Below the pieces are notes generated by a model. That model did not search any database. It saw nothing but the letters and a program-made list of their open reading frames with translations, and was not told where the DNA came from. A stretch of 64,000 bases of DNA from Ramlibacter terrae (GTDB lineage Bacteria > Pseudomonadota > Gammaproteobacteria > Burkholderiales > Burkholderiaceae_C). This document shows positions 19,843 to 30,456 of this stretch, in pieces. Both the position numbers and the translations under genes were made by a program. Each line of letters starts with the position of its first letter. Within the stretch, counting starts at the first letter, position 1. The stretch is from assembly GCA_013127575.1 (NCBI GenBank), contig CP053418.1:4154001-4218000 (forward strand), written 5' to 3'.

Positions 19843-20688
19843 GTGACCTACCAACAGATCCAGTTCAGCGTCGATGCCGACGTGGCGACACTCACGCTCG
19901 ACCGGCCGCAAGCCCGCAATGCGCTTTCCATCGAGATGCGCGCCGAGATCGACGACGTGCTCGCGCGCCTGCGCGCCGAAGCCGGCAAGACCGTCAAGGC
20001 ACTCGTGCTGACGGGCGCGGGCGGACACTTCTGTGCCGGCGGCGACGTGAAGGCACAGCACGCGCGCAGCGCCGGTGCGCAGCCCGCCAGCGCCGTGATG
20101 GACGCGCGGCAACGCATGCGCAACGACCAGGCGCGCATTCTCGCGCTGACCAACCCGGAACTGCCTGTGATCGTGGCAGTCGACGGCGCCGCCGCGGGCG
20201 CGGGTTTCAGTCTGGCGCTGATGGGCGACATCATCCGGCCAGCGAGCGCGCGTTCTTCGTACAGTCGTTCGGCCGCACGGGGCTCGTGCCGGACTGGAAC
20301 AGCCTGTACCTGTTACCGCGGCTGGTCGGTGTCCAGCGCGCCAAGGAACTGATCTTCTCCGCTCGCCGCGTTCATGCGCCCGAGGCACTCGCCATGGGAC
20401 TGGTGCATTCGGTGCATCCACACGGCGAGCTGCTGCAGCGTGCGCAGCGCATGGCGCGCCGCTTTACGCAGGCCTCGCCGACAGCCCCGGCGCTGTCCAA
20501 GAACATCCTCAACCAGTCGCTGCACGGACAACCGGACCATCCCGGACATGGAGGCGATGGCACAGGCGGTGGCACGCGATACGCCGTATCACCGCGACGC
20601 CGTCGCGCGCTTCGTTGCGAAGGAGCCGGCGCAGCTGGACTGGGAGCGCATGGACCGCGAAGACGACGCCGCTCAGGGAGCCGCGTGA
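19843..20688 (+). CDS. Enoyl-CoA hydratase/isomerase family protein (frameshifted)
   Basis: Crotonase-fold protein, about 281 residues after joining frames that shift near 20230 and 20520. A GTG start at 19843 is preferred because GGAG lies 8 bases upstream; a TTG at 19819 is the alternative. Oxyanion-hole runs GAGGHFCAGGDVK and DGAAAGAGFSLALMGD are visible. The usual second catalytic Glu position falls in FVQSFGRTGLVPD, so this resembles PaaG-type isomerases rather than a canonical hydratase. The stop overlaps the start of the next acyl-CoA dehydrogenase gene (TGATG). Confidence 0.82.
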
Positions 20689-21830
20689 TGGACGAACACG
20701 CGGAAGTTCGGCGGATGTTGCGCGACAGCGCCGGCGAGTTCGCTCGTTCGCGCCTTGCCAGCACGCACGTGCGTGAACTGCGCGACGTGGGTCCCGACGC
20801 GGCGCACGCCCTCTGGCGCGAAATGGCTGAGCTCGGCTGGTCCGGCCTGATGGTCGATGCCGAACGGGGCGGCAGTGGCCTGGGCCTGCGGGAAATGGCT
20901 GTAGTGCTGGAGGAACTCGGGCGAGCCGCGGCACCGCAACCGCTTGCGGCTTGCGCCGTACTCGGGGCCTGCGTTCTGGCTGCTTCCGAGCCGTCGCCTT
21001 TGCGTGACGAAGTGCTGGCCGGACTGGCCGACGGCAGCCTGGTGCCCGCTGTCGCCGGCAGGAAAGCGCACGGCTTGGGGCATCCACTGCCTGCGAGACG
21101 CTCGCGCAAGCCGTTCCGGGCGGATGGACGCTTCGTGGCGCCAAATCCCTGGTGCGGCCCGGAGCGAACTGGAGCGGATTGGTAGTGTCGGCCCAGACGC
21201 ACCAAGGCGTCGCGCTTTTCTGGGTGCCCGCAGGTGCAGACGGCTGGACGCACGGCCCTGCACACTCGCGGATGGGTCCTCCGCTGCGGACGTCACGATG
21301 CACGACGTGCACGTCGGAGCGGCCCATCTGCTGGCTTCGCCACCGGTGGCCTCAAGGCTCTCGCCCGGGGGCTCGACTTCGCCAAGCTGGCCGCCGCTGC
21401 CGAACTCCTCGGTGTGATCCGCGGTGTGACCGCCCGTGCCTTGCACCACCTGCGCACGCGCGAGCAGTTCGGTGTGGCCATCGGAACGTTCCAAGCCTTG
21501 CGCCACCGCGCTGTCGACCTGCACCTGCAGCAGGAACTGGTGTCCGCCGCCCTCGACGACGCCTGCGCCGCGGCGGACGCCGGCGCACCCGACCTGCCGA
21601 TGCGCGCAGCGCGCGTTAAGGCACGCGCTTCGTCCGCCGCCCTGCTCGCCGCCAAGGAGGCGACCCAGATGCACGGTGCCATGGGCTACACCGACGAATG
21701 CGAAGTGGGGCTGTTCCTGAAGCGCGCACTCGCGTTGTCCGCATGGCTCGGCAACGCTTCCGAACTCCGCGCGCTGCACGCCCGCGCATGCCTCCATCCG
21801 CAGTCCCTTCCGGTAGCCGCGACCGCATGA
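20688..21830 (+). CDS. Acyl-CoA dehydrogenase, subunit-like partner (frameshifted)
   Basis: About 380 residues when fragments at 20688-21180, 21150-21340 and 21340-21830 are joined. N-terminal helical part includes EMAELGWSGLMVDAERGGSG. The C-terminal part has LRTREQFGVAIGTFQALRH, the ETF/FAD contact region, and ATQMHGAMGYTDECEVGLF. The middle beta domain is poorly readable because of at least two shifts, and the usual AMSEP motif is not seen. It overlaps the following acyl-CoA dehydrogenase by 4 bases. Such neighbours commonly form an alpha2beta2 enzyme in steroid and other ring-acid pathways. Confidence 0.78.
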
Positions 21831-22983
21831 CCGACCACAACACGATGACCGACGAGGCGTTTCGCGCTGAAGCGCGGAGCTTCATCGAGACCCACTATCC
21901 CCCGGACAAGCGCCACATCATCGGCCGCGCCCGCTGGAGCGAGATCCGGGAGTGGTACTTCACGCTGTCGCGGCATGGCTGGATCGCGCCGGCGTGGCCT
22001 CGCGAGCACGGCGGCATGGGCTTGTCGCCTGGCAAGCTGCTGGTGTGGATCGAGGAGCAGGAGCGCCACGGCGCCGCGCGCGTACCCGACCACGGCATCA
22101 ACATGGTGGGGCCGACTCTGCTGCAGATCGGAACGCCGGAGCAGGTGGCGCACTACCTGCCCCGCATCCTCAGCGGCGAGCACCTTTGGGCCCGGGGCTA
22201 CTCGGAGCCGGGGGCCGGCTCCGACCTCGCCAGCCTGCGGACCACGGGCGACGTGGACGGCAGCGAGCTCGTGATCAATGGGCAGAAGACCTGGTCCACC
22301 ATGGCCCACGAGTCGACGCACATGTACATGCTGGTGCGCACCGACAGGTCAGCCCCAAAGCACAGGGGAATCAGTTTCGTGCTGCTGCCCCTCGATACGC
22401 CTGGCATCACGGTGCGGCCGATCCGCGACATCGTCGGCGAAGCGAACTTCTGCGACGTGTTCTTCGACAACGTGCGGGTGCCGCTCGCGAACGTCGTCGG
22501 CCCCCTGCACCGGGGTTGGTCGGTCGCCAAGACGCAGTTGGGATTCGAGCGGCTGATGCATGGCAGCCCGAAGACGCCCGAGAATTTGCTGCTGCGCCTG
22601 AGCGAGCTCGCCGGCCGCGCCGGGCTGGCAGACGACCCGCTGTTCTGCGATCGCTTCGCCCAGTTGTCTGGGACGTCGAAGACCTGGGTTCGTTGTACGC
22701 CCGGTTCGCGGCGATCGTACGCCGCGGCGAGCCGTTGCCGCCCGATGTTTCGCTGCTGAAGATCTGGTCGTCGGAAACCTATGGCCGCATCGCTGACCTC
22801 GCGATCGACGCGCTGGGTGCGGGCGGCGGACTGCACCCGGCCGACGACCGTGACGGCTGCAACGTGATGGTCCACTTCCTGCGCGCGCGTGCGGCCACCG
22901 TGTACGCCGGCAGCAGCGAGATCCAGCGCAACATCCGGCCAAGGCCCTTCTGGGCTGAGCGCCGCTTCCAACACAGCTACTGA
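21827..22983 (+). CDS. Acyl-CoA dehydrogenase (one frameshift)
   Basis: FAD-dependent dehydrogenase of about 385 residues. [15 protein letters not shown] near residue 50, [19 protein letters not shown] as FAD/substrate motif, [31 protein letters not shown], and the C-terminal [11 protein letters not shown] are all present. The residue before GSSEI in this last motif is Ala, where short/medium-chain enzymes have the catalytic Glu. The frame shifts once near 22675. It is translationally coupled to the upstream dehydrogenase and followed 9 bases later by etfB, its electron acceptor. Confidence 0.88.
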
Positions 22984-22992
22984 TTGCAGAAC

Positions 22993-23741
22993 ATGAAGAT
23001 CCCGGTCCCCGTGAAGCGGGTGGTGGACTACAACGTGAAGGTCCGCGTGAAATCGGACAACACGGGTGTGGACATCGCCAACGTGAAGATGAGCATGAAC
23101 CCCTTCGACGAGATCGCCGTCGAGGAGGCCGTCCGGCTGAAGGAAAAGGGCGTGGTGACCGAGGTCATCGCCGTGTCCTGCGGCGTCCAGCAGTGCCAGG
23201 AAACGCTGCGCACCGCGATGGCGATCGGCGCCGACCGCGCGATCCTGGTGCAGACCGACGAGGAACTGCAGCCGCTGGCCGTGGCCAAGATCCTGAAGGC
23301 GCTGTTCGACAAGGAGCGGCCGGGCCTGGTCATCTGGGCAAGCAGGCGATCGACGACGACTGCAACCAGACCGGCCAGATGCTGGCCGCGCTGTGCGACC
23401 TACCGCAAGCCACCTTCGCCTCGAAGGTCGAAGTGGCCGACGGCAAGGTGAAGGTCACGCGTGAAGTCGATGGCGGCGCCGAGACGCTGGAGCTCACGCT
23501 GCCCGCGGTCGTCACCACCGACTTGCGCCTGAACGAGCCGCGCTACGTGACGCTGCCGAACATCATGAAGGCCAAGAAGAAGCAGATGGACATCGTGAAG
23601 CCGGAAGACCTCGGCGTCGACGTCAAGCCGCGCATCAAGACCCTGAAGGTCACCGAGCCGCCGAAGCGCTCGGCCGGCGTGAAGGTGCCTGACGTCGCGG
23701 CGCTGGTGCAGAAACTCAAGACCGAAGCGAAGGTGATCTAA
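22993..23741 (+). CDS. etfB: Electron transfer flavoprotein beta subunit (one frameshift)
   Basis: With EtfA takes electrons from acyl-CoA dehydrogenases to ETF:quinone oxidoreductase. [14 protein letters not shown] at the start, [19 protein letters not shown] (dehydrogenase recognition and AMP region), [19 protein letters not shown], and the C-terminal [12 protein letters not shown] are hallmark segments. One C of the CC in the expected ATC-CTG-GGC codons near 23337 is missing, splitting a normal 249-residue protein. The third codon region reads MKIPVP where the family has MKILVP. The start is ATG 22993. Confidence 0.95.
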
Positions 23742-24676
23742 GTGACCGCACTTGTTGTTGCAGAACACGACAACGCGTCCGTCCGCGGCGCGACCCTCAA
23801 CACCGTGACCGCTGCGCTCGCTTGCGGCGGCGACGTCCACGTGCTCGTGGCCGGCGCTAACGCCGGTGAAGCCGCCAAGGCCGCCGCGCAGATTGCCGGC
23901 GTGTCCAAGGTGATCCACGCCGACGGCGCGCACTTCGAACACGGCCTCGCCGAGAACATGGCGGCGCAGGTGCTGGCCATTGGGTCGAACTACAGCCACA
24001 TCCTGTTCCCGGCCACGGCGAGCGGCAAGAACATCGCGCCGCGCGTCGCCGCGAAGCTCGACGCGGGCCAGATCTCCGACGTGACCAAGGTCGACAGCCC
24101 CGACACCTTCGAGCGCCCGATCTACGCCGGCAACGCGATCGCCACCGTGCAGAGCGGCGATGCCACCAAGGTGATCACCGTGCGCACGACGGGCTTCGAC
24201 CCGGCGGCCGCGACCGGTGGCAGCGCGCAAGTTGAAGCCGCTACCGCCGTCGGCGACAGCGGCAAGACCACCTTCATGGGCAGCGAGATCGCCAAGAGCG
24301 ACCGCCCCGAGCTGACCGCCGCCAAGATCATCGTGTCGGGTGGCCGCGCGATGGGCTCGAGCGAGAAGTTCAACGAAGTGCTGACGCCGCTGGCCGACAA
24401 GCTCGGTGCCGCGCTCGGCGCTTCGCGCGCCGCGGTCGATGCGGGGTACGCGCCCAACGACTGGCAGGTCGGCCAGACCGGCAAGATCGTCGCCCCGCAG
24501 CTGTACATCGCCGCCGGCATCTCCGGCGCGATCCAGCACTGGCCGGCATGAAGGACTCCAAGGTGATCGTCGCGATCAACAAGGACCCGGAAGCGCCGAT
24601 CTTCAGCGTGGCCGACTACTACTGCACGGAAGCCGACCTGTTCACGGCGGTGCCGGAGCTGGTCAAGGCGCTGTAG
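23742..24676 (+). CDS. etfA: Electron transfer flavoprotein alpha subunit (one frameshift)
   Basis: FAD-carrying partner of EtfB, about 311 residues. It starts with GTG directly after the etfB stop. The C-terminal FAD domain is clear: [38 protein letters not shown], then in the next frame [19 protein letters not shown]. The shift near 24540 is explained by loss of one C before TGGCCGGCATG. The last 14 bases overlap the convergent MaoC gene. Confidence 0.95.
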
Positions 24677-25150
24677 TTGCGTCTGCGCGTCCCGCCAGCA
24701 GCCGGCGCGCCGTGTACGTCATCACCAGCTCCTTGCGCTGGTTGTAGACCAGCACCTCGGAGTCGACGACCGCTCGGTTCCCCTTCGACGTGGGCCGAAT
24801 GCCGGTGACCGTCACCACGGCGTGGATGGTGTCGCCCACGCGCACCGGCAGGTGGATCTTCTGCGTCAGTTCCAGCATCGCCAGGCCAGTGCCCGGATCA
24901 TCGTCTGCAGGATGAAGCCTTCGATCAGCGTATAGGTCAATGCACCCGGCACAGGCCGACCGCCGATCGCACCACTGGCGCCCTCGGCATCGATGAAGAT
25001 CATCTCCAGCATGCCGGTGACACTGATGAAGTTGACCAGGTCGGTCTCCGTCACGGTGCGGCGGAAGGTCTGGAATTGCTGGCCGACCTGCAGGTCCCGG
25101 AAGTGGAAGCCCTGCCCCAGCAGCGGCGGCGTCTTGCCATAGTCGTTCAT
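24663..25150 (-). CDS. MaoC-like (R)-hydratase/hotdog dehydratase (one frameshift)
   Basis: Hotdog-fold protein of about 162 residues related to FAS1-type and MaoC dehydratases. It begins [20 protein letters not shown], then [16 protein letters not shown], which in the family carries the catalytic Asp/His loop (here without an obvious His), and [18 protein letters not shown]. After a shift near 24880 the frame continues [17 protein letters not shown] and [18 protein letters not shown]. It overlaps the CoA-transferase stop upstream by 4 bases, so it belongs to the minus-strand operon that begins at 31677. Likely hydrates an enoyl-CoA. Confidence 0.8.
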
Positions 25151-26297
25151 GGTCTCTCCTCGCACGCGCTGATCTCGCGCAGCAGTTCTTCAGTGTGCTC
25201 GCCCAGCCGCGGCGGCATGCGCACCGGCAGCGGCTCGCGGTCGATCCGGACCGGCGGGCCGGGAAAGCGCAGCGTCCCCATCGCAGGGTCCTCGATGGTG
25301 CGGAAGAAGCCGGTGGCCTTGAGGTGCTCGTCGCGCTCCAGGTCTTCCAGACCGTTGACGCGCGCGGCCGGTATCTCCAGCCGCTCGCAAGCCTCCACCC
25401 AGTCGGCGGTGCCGCGCATCGCGATGATCTCCGCGGCCAGCCCGTACAGCGCGTCGATGTTGCGCGTGCGCTCCGCCATGCTGGCAAACCGGGGGTCCGA
25501 GACGGCATCCGGCCGCCCTGCTTCGGCGAAGAAGCGGCGCCAGTGCGCGTCGGTGTCGGCATTACGCACAGGAAGCCGTCGGCGGTGCGGTACGGCTTGC
25601 GGTGCGGCGCGAACAGGCGCGGGTAGCCGCAGCTGGCCAGCGGCGGGTCGAAGTGGTGGCCGTAGTAGTGCTCGACGAGGTTGAACGCCGCCATGGTCTC
25701 GAACATCGGCACTTCGAAGTAGCTGCCCTTGCCGGTGCGCTCGCGCGCGAACAAGGCCGCCAGGATCGCATGCGTGGCGACCAGCCCGCAGGTCTTGTCG
25801 GCCGCGATCGTCGGAAAGTACTGCGGCGTCCCGGTCTGCCGCTCCATCAGCGCCGCGCTGCCCGACATGCCCCGGATGATGTCATCGTAGGCCGGCCGGC
25901 CGCCGTACGGGCCGGCTTCGCCGAAGCCATGCAGGCCCACGTAGACGAGGCGCGGGTTGCGCGCCATCAGCGCCTGCGGGTCGAGCCCGATCGCCGCCAG
26001 CTTTTGCGGCCGGATGCTGTGCATCAGCACGTCGGCCGTGTCCACCAGTTTCAGCAGCGCCTCGCGCGCTTCCGGGCGCTTGAGGTCCAGCACCATGCTG
26101 CGCTTGCCGCGGTTCACGCCGAGGAAGATCGCGCCCATGCCGGGCTCGGTGCTCGGGCCCGTGTGGCGCGTGGAGTCGCCCTCCGGCGGCTCCACCTTGA
26201 TGACGTCGGCGCCGTAGTCGGCCGGGTTCTGGCTCGCATAGGGGCCCAGCACCACCGCGCTCAGGTCGACGACGCGGATGCCTTGCAGCGGCAGCAT
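25147..26297 (-). CDS. CaiB/BaiF family III CoA-transferase (frameshifted)
   Basis: About 383 residues. MLPLQGIRVVDLSAVVLGPY, NRGKRSMVLDLKRPEAREAL and DIIRGMSGSAALMERQTG are typical. The active-site segment reads GSYFEVPMFETMAAF, with Glu where the Asp of formyl-CoA transferase stands, as in one known branch of this family. The frame shifts near 25560, and the C-terminal 140 residues end in EISACEERP. Spacing to the Bug receptor gene upstream is only 3 bases and it overlaps the MaoC gene, so it lies in a tight operon. Confidence 0.87.
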
Positions 26298-26300
26298 CGC

Positions 26301-27287
26301 CTACTCGATCGTGACGCCGGAGGCCTTGACCACCTGCGCCCAGCGCGCCAGTTCGTTCTTGACGTACGCGCCGTACTCGGCGGGCGTGGAACCCAGTGGT
26401 TCGGCGCCCTGCACAGCCAGCTTGGCGCGCACGTCGGGGCTTTGCAGGGCCTTGTTGATCTCGGCGCTCAAGCGGTCCACGACGGGCTTGGGCGTGGCCG
26501 CGGGCACCATCACGCCCTGCCAGGCGCCGACCTCGAAGCCGGGCATGCCCGACTCGGCCAGCGTCGGCACGTCCGGGAACAGCGACATGCGCTTCGAACT
26601 GGTCACAGCCAGCAGCTTCATGCGCTTGTCCTTGACGAAGCCCATCACCGAGTTGATGGTGTCGGTCATGAACTGGATGTCGCCGCTGGCCAGCGCCAGG
26701 TCGGCCGGCGCGCTGCCCTTGAACGGCGCGTGCACGGCGTCGATGCCGTTCGCCTGCGCAAACTGGAACGCGCCCGGGTGCGTCACATTGCCGTTGCCGG
26801 CGGAGCCGTAGCTCAGCTTGCCGGGGTTCGCCTTGGCGTACGCGACGAACTCCTTGACGTTGCTGGCCGGCACGCTGGGATGCACCACCAGCGCCAGCGG
26901 AACGACGGCCGTCAGCGCAACCGGCGCGAAGTCCTTCTCCACGCTGTACGACAGGCTCTTGTACAGCGCGGGGCTGAGCGTGATCGACGAGGTGTTGTAG
27001 AGGATGGTGTAGCCGTCGGCCGGCGCGCGCACCACGGCCATCGCGCCGATGTTGCCGTTGGCGCCGCCCTTGTTGTCGACGACGACGTTCTGCCCGAGCT
27101 GTTCGCCGAGCTTTTGCGCCAGCACGCGCGCGACCAGGTCGGTCGGGCCACCCGGCGGGAATGGCACGACCATGGTGATGGGCTTGGTCGGCCGGGCAGC
27201 GCCCTGTGCGAAGGCCGGCGCGGCGATCACGCCGATGGTGGCAACAGCGGCTGCGATCGCGGCGCGGCGGGTGAAACTGGCTTGCAT
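26301..27287 (-). CDS. Bug/TctC-family periplasmic substrate-binding protein
   Basis: Intact 328-residue receptor. The start ATG at 27287 gives the leader MQASFTRRAAIAAAVATIG ending APAFAQ, with an adjacent Arg-Arg that might allow Tat export. The mature protein starts ARPTKPITMVVPFPPGGPTD, the ligand-binding loop, followed by VVVDNKGGANGNIG, APADGYTILYNTSS and DVPTLAESGMPGFEVGAWQG. It is one of two tandem receptors in the minus operon with no transporter membrane subunits nearby. Confidence 0.92.
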   Translation of the reverse strand: MQASFTRRAAIAAAVATIGVIAAPAFAQGAARPTKPITMVVPFPPGGPTDLVARVLAQKLGEQLGQNVVVDNKGGANGNIGAMAVVRAPADGYTILYNTSSITLSPALYKSLSYSVEKDFAPVALTAVVPLALVVHPSVPASNVKEFVAYAKANPGKLSYGSAGNGNVTHPGAFQFAQANGIDAVHAPFKGSAPADLALASGDIQFMTDTINSVMGFVKDKRMKLLAVTSSKRMSLFPDVPTLAESGMPGFEVGAWQGVMVPAATPKPVVDRLSAEINKALQSPDVRAKLAVQGAEPLGSTPAEYGAYVKNELARWAQVVKASGVTIE

Positions 27288-27313
27288 GCTTGTCTCCTGC
27301 TGGTGGTTGTCGT

Positions 27314-28287
27314 TCATTCCTGCTGCACCTTCGCCTTGACGGCGATGCGTCTCCACAGCTCGATCTCCTCGCCCCGGAACTTGCGCATCTCCTCGGCGCC
27401 GCCGTTCATGGTCTCGGCTCCCAGCTTCTCGTAGAAGGCCTTCGTCTCAGGCAGGCGTTCGATCTGTCCCAGCAGGGTGGCGAGCTTGTCGGTTTCGGCC
27501 TTCGGCGTCTTCGCCGGCACCATCGCGCCCACCCACACGTAGGCGCCGTAGCCGGGCAGCCCCGCCTCGCCCATGTGCGGCACGTCGGGCAAGGCGGTGG
27601 CACGCCGGCTGGAGGCGACGGCCAGCGCGCGCACCTTGCCGCTCTTGACCAGCTCGGTCGACGCAGTGATGTCGGCGAACGCCGGGTCCACCGTGCCGGA
27701 AGCGACAGCGGTGAGCGCATCGGACGCGCCCTTGAAAGGCACGTTCACGATCTCCGGCCCGCGCGTTCGTTCAGCGCCTCGTTCATCAGCTGGTAGCCGG
27801 CGGAGCCGCCGCCGTGATTGAGCTTGCCCGGCTGCGCCTTGGCCGCGGCGATGAGGTCAGGCAGCGTCTTGAAGGGCGACTGCGGCGGCACCACGATGAC
27901 GGCCGGCGCGCGCATCATCATGCTGAGCGGCGCGAAGTCGACCTGCGGGTTGTACGGCAGCTTGCGGAACAGCGCGACGTTCACGGCCAGCGTGGAGTTG
28001 CTCCCCACGAACACGGTGTACCCGTCGGCGGGCGCGGCCAGCACGGCCTGCACCGCGATGAAACCGTTCGCGCCCGGCTTGTTGTCCACCACCACCGGCT
28101 GGCCGGTCATCTCGGTCAGCTTCCTGCCGAAGTAGCGCGCCGAGGTGTCGGTGCCGCTGCCCGGCGCGAACGGCACCACGAACTTGATCGGCCGGCTGGG
28201 AAACTCCTGCGCCAGCGCGGTGGCCGTAGGCAGCAGGGTGGACGCGGCCGGGGCGGCAGCGGCGAGCAGAAAGCGGTTGCGGTTCAT
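27314..28287 (-). CDS. Bug/TctC-family periplasmic substrate-binding protein (one frameshift)
   Basis: Paralogue of the gene at 26301. A signal peptide (ending TATALAQ) follows MNRNRFLLAAAAP. FPSRPIKFVVPFAPGSGTD is the ligand loop, then VVDNKPGANGFIAVQAVL and APADGYTVFVGSNSTLA. The shift near 27750 separates the last 140 residues, which continue NVPFKGASDALTAVASGTV and end AVKAKVQQE. Joined length is about 324 residues. Presence of two divergent receptors side by side suggests two related ligands. Confidence 0.88.
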
Positions 28288-28316
28288 GGGGGTTTGTCTC
28301 CTCTTTGGTCTTTGGT

Positions 28317-29293
28317 TCAAGCGGCGCGGACGAACTCCGCCAGCGTCGTGCCGGCGGCGAGCACCTGCTCGCCGACGACGCGGTGCCAGTGGCTTTCGCC
28401 GCCGTGCGCCAGCCGCCATTCGTGCAGCCTGCGGGTGAACAGCTGCAGGTCGTATTCCTCCGTGACGCCGATGGCACCGTGCAGCGCATGCGCGGTGTTG
28501 GCGACGCCGGGCGCAGCCTCGCTGGTGCGGGCCTTGGCCATCGCGGCCGGCAGCAGGCGGGGCGTGCGGCCGTCGGTCTGGAAGGCCGCTTCGGCGGCGA
28601 TGGACGCCGCGGCCACCTGTTCGGCCATCACGCTCAGCTGGTGCTGCACCGCCGGAACTTGCCCAGCGACTTGCCGAACTGGCTGCGCTCGTTGCAGTAC
28701 TGCAAGGTCATCTCGAAGACGCGCGTGAGCGCGCCCGCCAGCAGCGCGGCGTGCACCGCGGCGGCCAGCGGCGGGAGCGCGGCGGCGTCGCCGGCGATCG
28801 GCTCGGCGGCCGCGGGATCGGCCCAGGACAGCGTTGCCAGCTGGCTGTGCGCGATGCCGGTGGAGCCGCGCCGGGCCCGCGCGCAGGACAGCAGCACCAG
28901 GCGGTCGCCGTCGGCGGCCAGCACGTGGTCGGCGATGGCACCGAACGGGACCAGCGGGCAACGGACGCCGCCGGCGGCGTCGCGCTGCAACGCCGGTGCG
29001 ATCGTCAGCAGGCCTTGCGGCAGCTGCACGCCCTCGCCCACCAGCGCGCGCGCGGCGATGGCCTGCGCCGCCGGCACCGGCACCGCATAGCGGCCGAAGT
29101 GCGCGAGCACCGGGAACAGTTCCGCCAGCGGCAGGCCGGCGCCGCCGCGCTCCTCGCTCGCAAGCAGTTCGAGGAAGCCGGCGCTTGCCAGTGCGTCCCA
29201 CAGGGCGACGGGCGAGCCGCCGGCTTCGATGGCGCGGACCACGGCGGGCGTGCAGTGGTCGCGCAGGATGTCTTCGATGGCGTCCGCGAACAT
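28317..29293 (-). CDS. Acyl-CoA dehydrogenase, short divergent subunit (one frameshift)
   Basis: About 325 residues, shorter than the usual 380-400. It keeps SAGFLELLASEERGGAG, the C-terminal QYCNERSQFGKSLGKF region and HALHGAIGVTEEYDLQLF. It lacks a recognisable [11 protein letters not shown]-type FAD/substrate motif in the middle, and the base-bearing C-terminal segment is atypical. The shift is near 28660. It sits 8 bases from another acyl-CoA dehydrogenase gene, the layout of heteromeric FadE pairs in which one chain is non-catalytic. Confidence 0.8.
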
Positions 29294-29301
29294 GGGCGTC
29301 C

Positions 29302-30456
29302 TTAGCGCAGGCCGAGACCGCGGGCGATCATGCCGCGCAGGATCTCGCGGGTGCCGCCGCGCAGCGAGAAAGTGGGGGCCACCGGGGCGGGTAGAACACC
29401 GTGGCCAGCAGGTCGGCGTCGAGGTCGGCGGCCGGGTCGGCGGCAACGGCGGCTGCGATCAATGTCGGGATCTCCTGCTCGAAGGTGGTGCCGATGTCCT
29501 TGACCAGCGCCGCCTCGACGACCGGGCTGTCGCCCGCCACCAGCCTGGTGGTGACGGCGATCGACATGTGGCGCAGCGTGGCGGTGGGTGGCGAGGCGGC
29601 CGATGGTTTCCATGTGCCGCGCGCCGCTGCCGTCGCGCCGCAGGCAGGCAAGCCAGTGTTCGAGCAAAACGATGCTGGAGTAGATGCGTTCCGGCCCGCT
29701 GCGCTCGAACGCGAGTTCGGCGTTGACTTGGGCCCAGCCGCTGCCCTCCTGCCCGATCAAAGCGTCGTCCGCCAGCAGGACGTCGTCGAAGAAAACCTCG
29801 TTGAAGTGCGCATCACCTGCGAGGTCATGGATCGGCCTCACCGTCACACCCGGCAGTGAGAGGTCGACGATGAACTGCGACAAGCCCTTCTGCCGGTCGG
29901 CCGGCTCGCCCGACGAGCGCACCAGCGCGATCATGTAGCGGCAGTGCTGCGCACTGGTGGTCCACACCTTGCGGCCGTTGAGCTTCCAGCCGCTAGCGGT
30001 CTTGGTCGCCCGTGTGCCGACGCTGGCCAAGTCCGACCCGGCGTTCGGCTCGCTCATGCCAATGCAGAAGAACACCTCGGCCGCGCAGATCTTCGGCAGA
30101 TAAAAACGCCGCTGCGCCTCGGTCCCGAACTTGTTGATCAAAGGCCCGCTTTGGCGGTCCGCGATCCAGTGGGCGGCGACCGGCGCGCCGGCGGCCAGCA
30201 ATTCCTCGACCAGCACGAAACGCGAGAAGGCGTCCATGCTCGCGCCGCCGTGCTCTTTCGGCAAGGTCACGCCGACCCAGCCGCGGGACGCGAGCTTGCG
30301 GCTGAAGGCGGCGTCGAAGCCCATCCGGGAGCGCGCCCGCTCCTGCGGTGGGCCGGGCTGCCAGGCGGTGCGAAGGAACTCGCGCACCTCGGCGCGGAAC
30401 TCCTGCGTCGAAGCAGGGAGGGCCGCATAGCGGAAGGCCGACAGCAGGTTGCTCAT
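29302..30456 (-). CDS. Acyl-CoA dehydrogenase (frameshifted)
   Basis: About 385 residues. ASRGWVGVTLPKEHGGASM, FFCIGMSEPNAGSDLASVG, LNGRKVWTTSAQHCRYM and NEVFFDDVLLADDALIGQ are standard. In the C-terminal third the frame changes near 29585 and 29385, ending FSLRGGTREILRGMIARG. The residue before the GGTREI motif is Arg rather than the catalytic Glu of medium-chain enzymes. The start ATG (30456) overlaps the stop of the CoA-transferase gene upstream. Likely alpha subunit of a pair with the gene at 28317. Confidence 0.87.
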   Translation of the reverse strand: MSNLLSAFRYAALPASTQEFRAEVREFLRTAWQPGPPQERARSRMGFDAAFSRKLASRGWVGVTLPKEHGGASMDAFSRFVLVEELLAAGAPVAAHWIADRQSGPLINKFGTEAQRRFYLPKICAAEVFFCIGMSEPNAGSDLASVGTRATKTASGWKLNGRKVWTTSAQHCRYMIALVRSSGEPADRQKGLSQFIVDLSLPGVTVRPIHDLAGDAHFNEVFFDDVLLADDALIGQEGSGWAQVNAELAFERSGPERIYSSIVLLEHWLACLRRDGSGARHMETIGRLATHRHAAPHVDRRHHQAGGGRQPGRRGGAGQGHRHHLRAGDPDIDRSRRCRRPGRRPRRRPAGHGVLPAPVAPTFSLRGGTREILRGMIARGLGLR

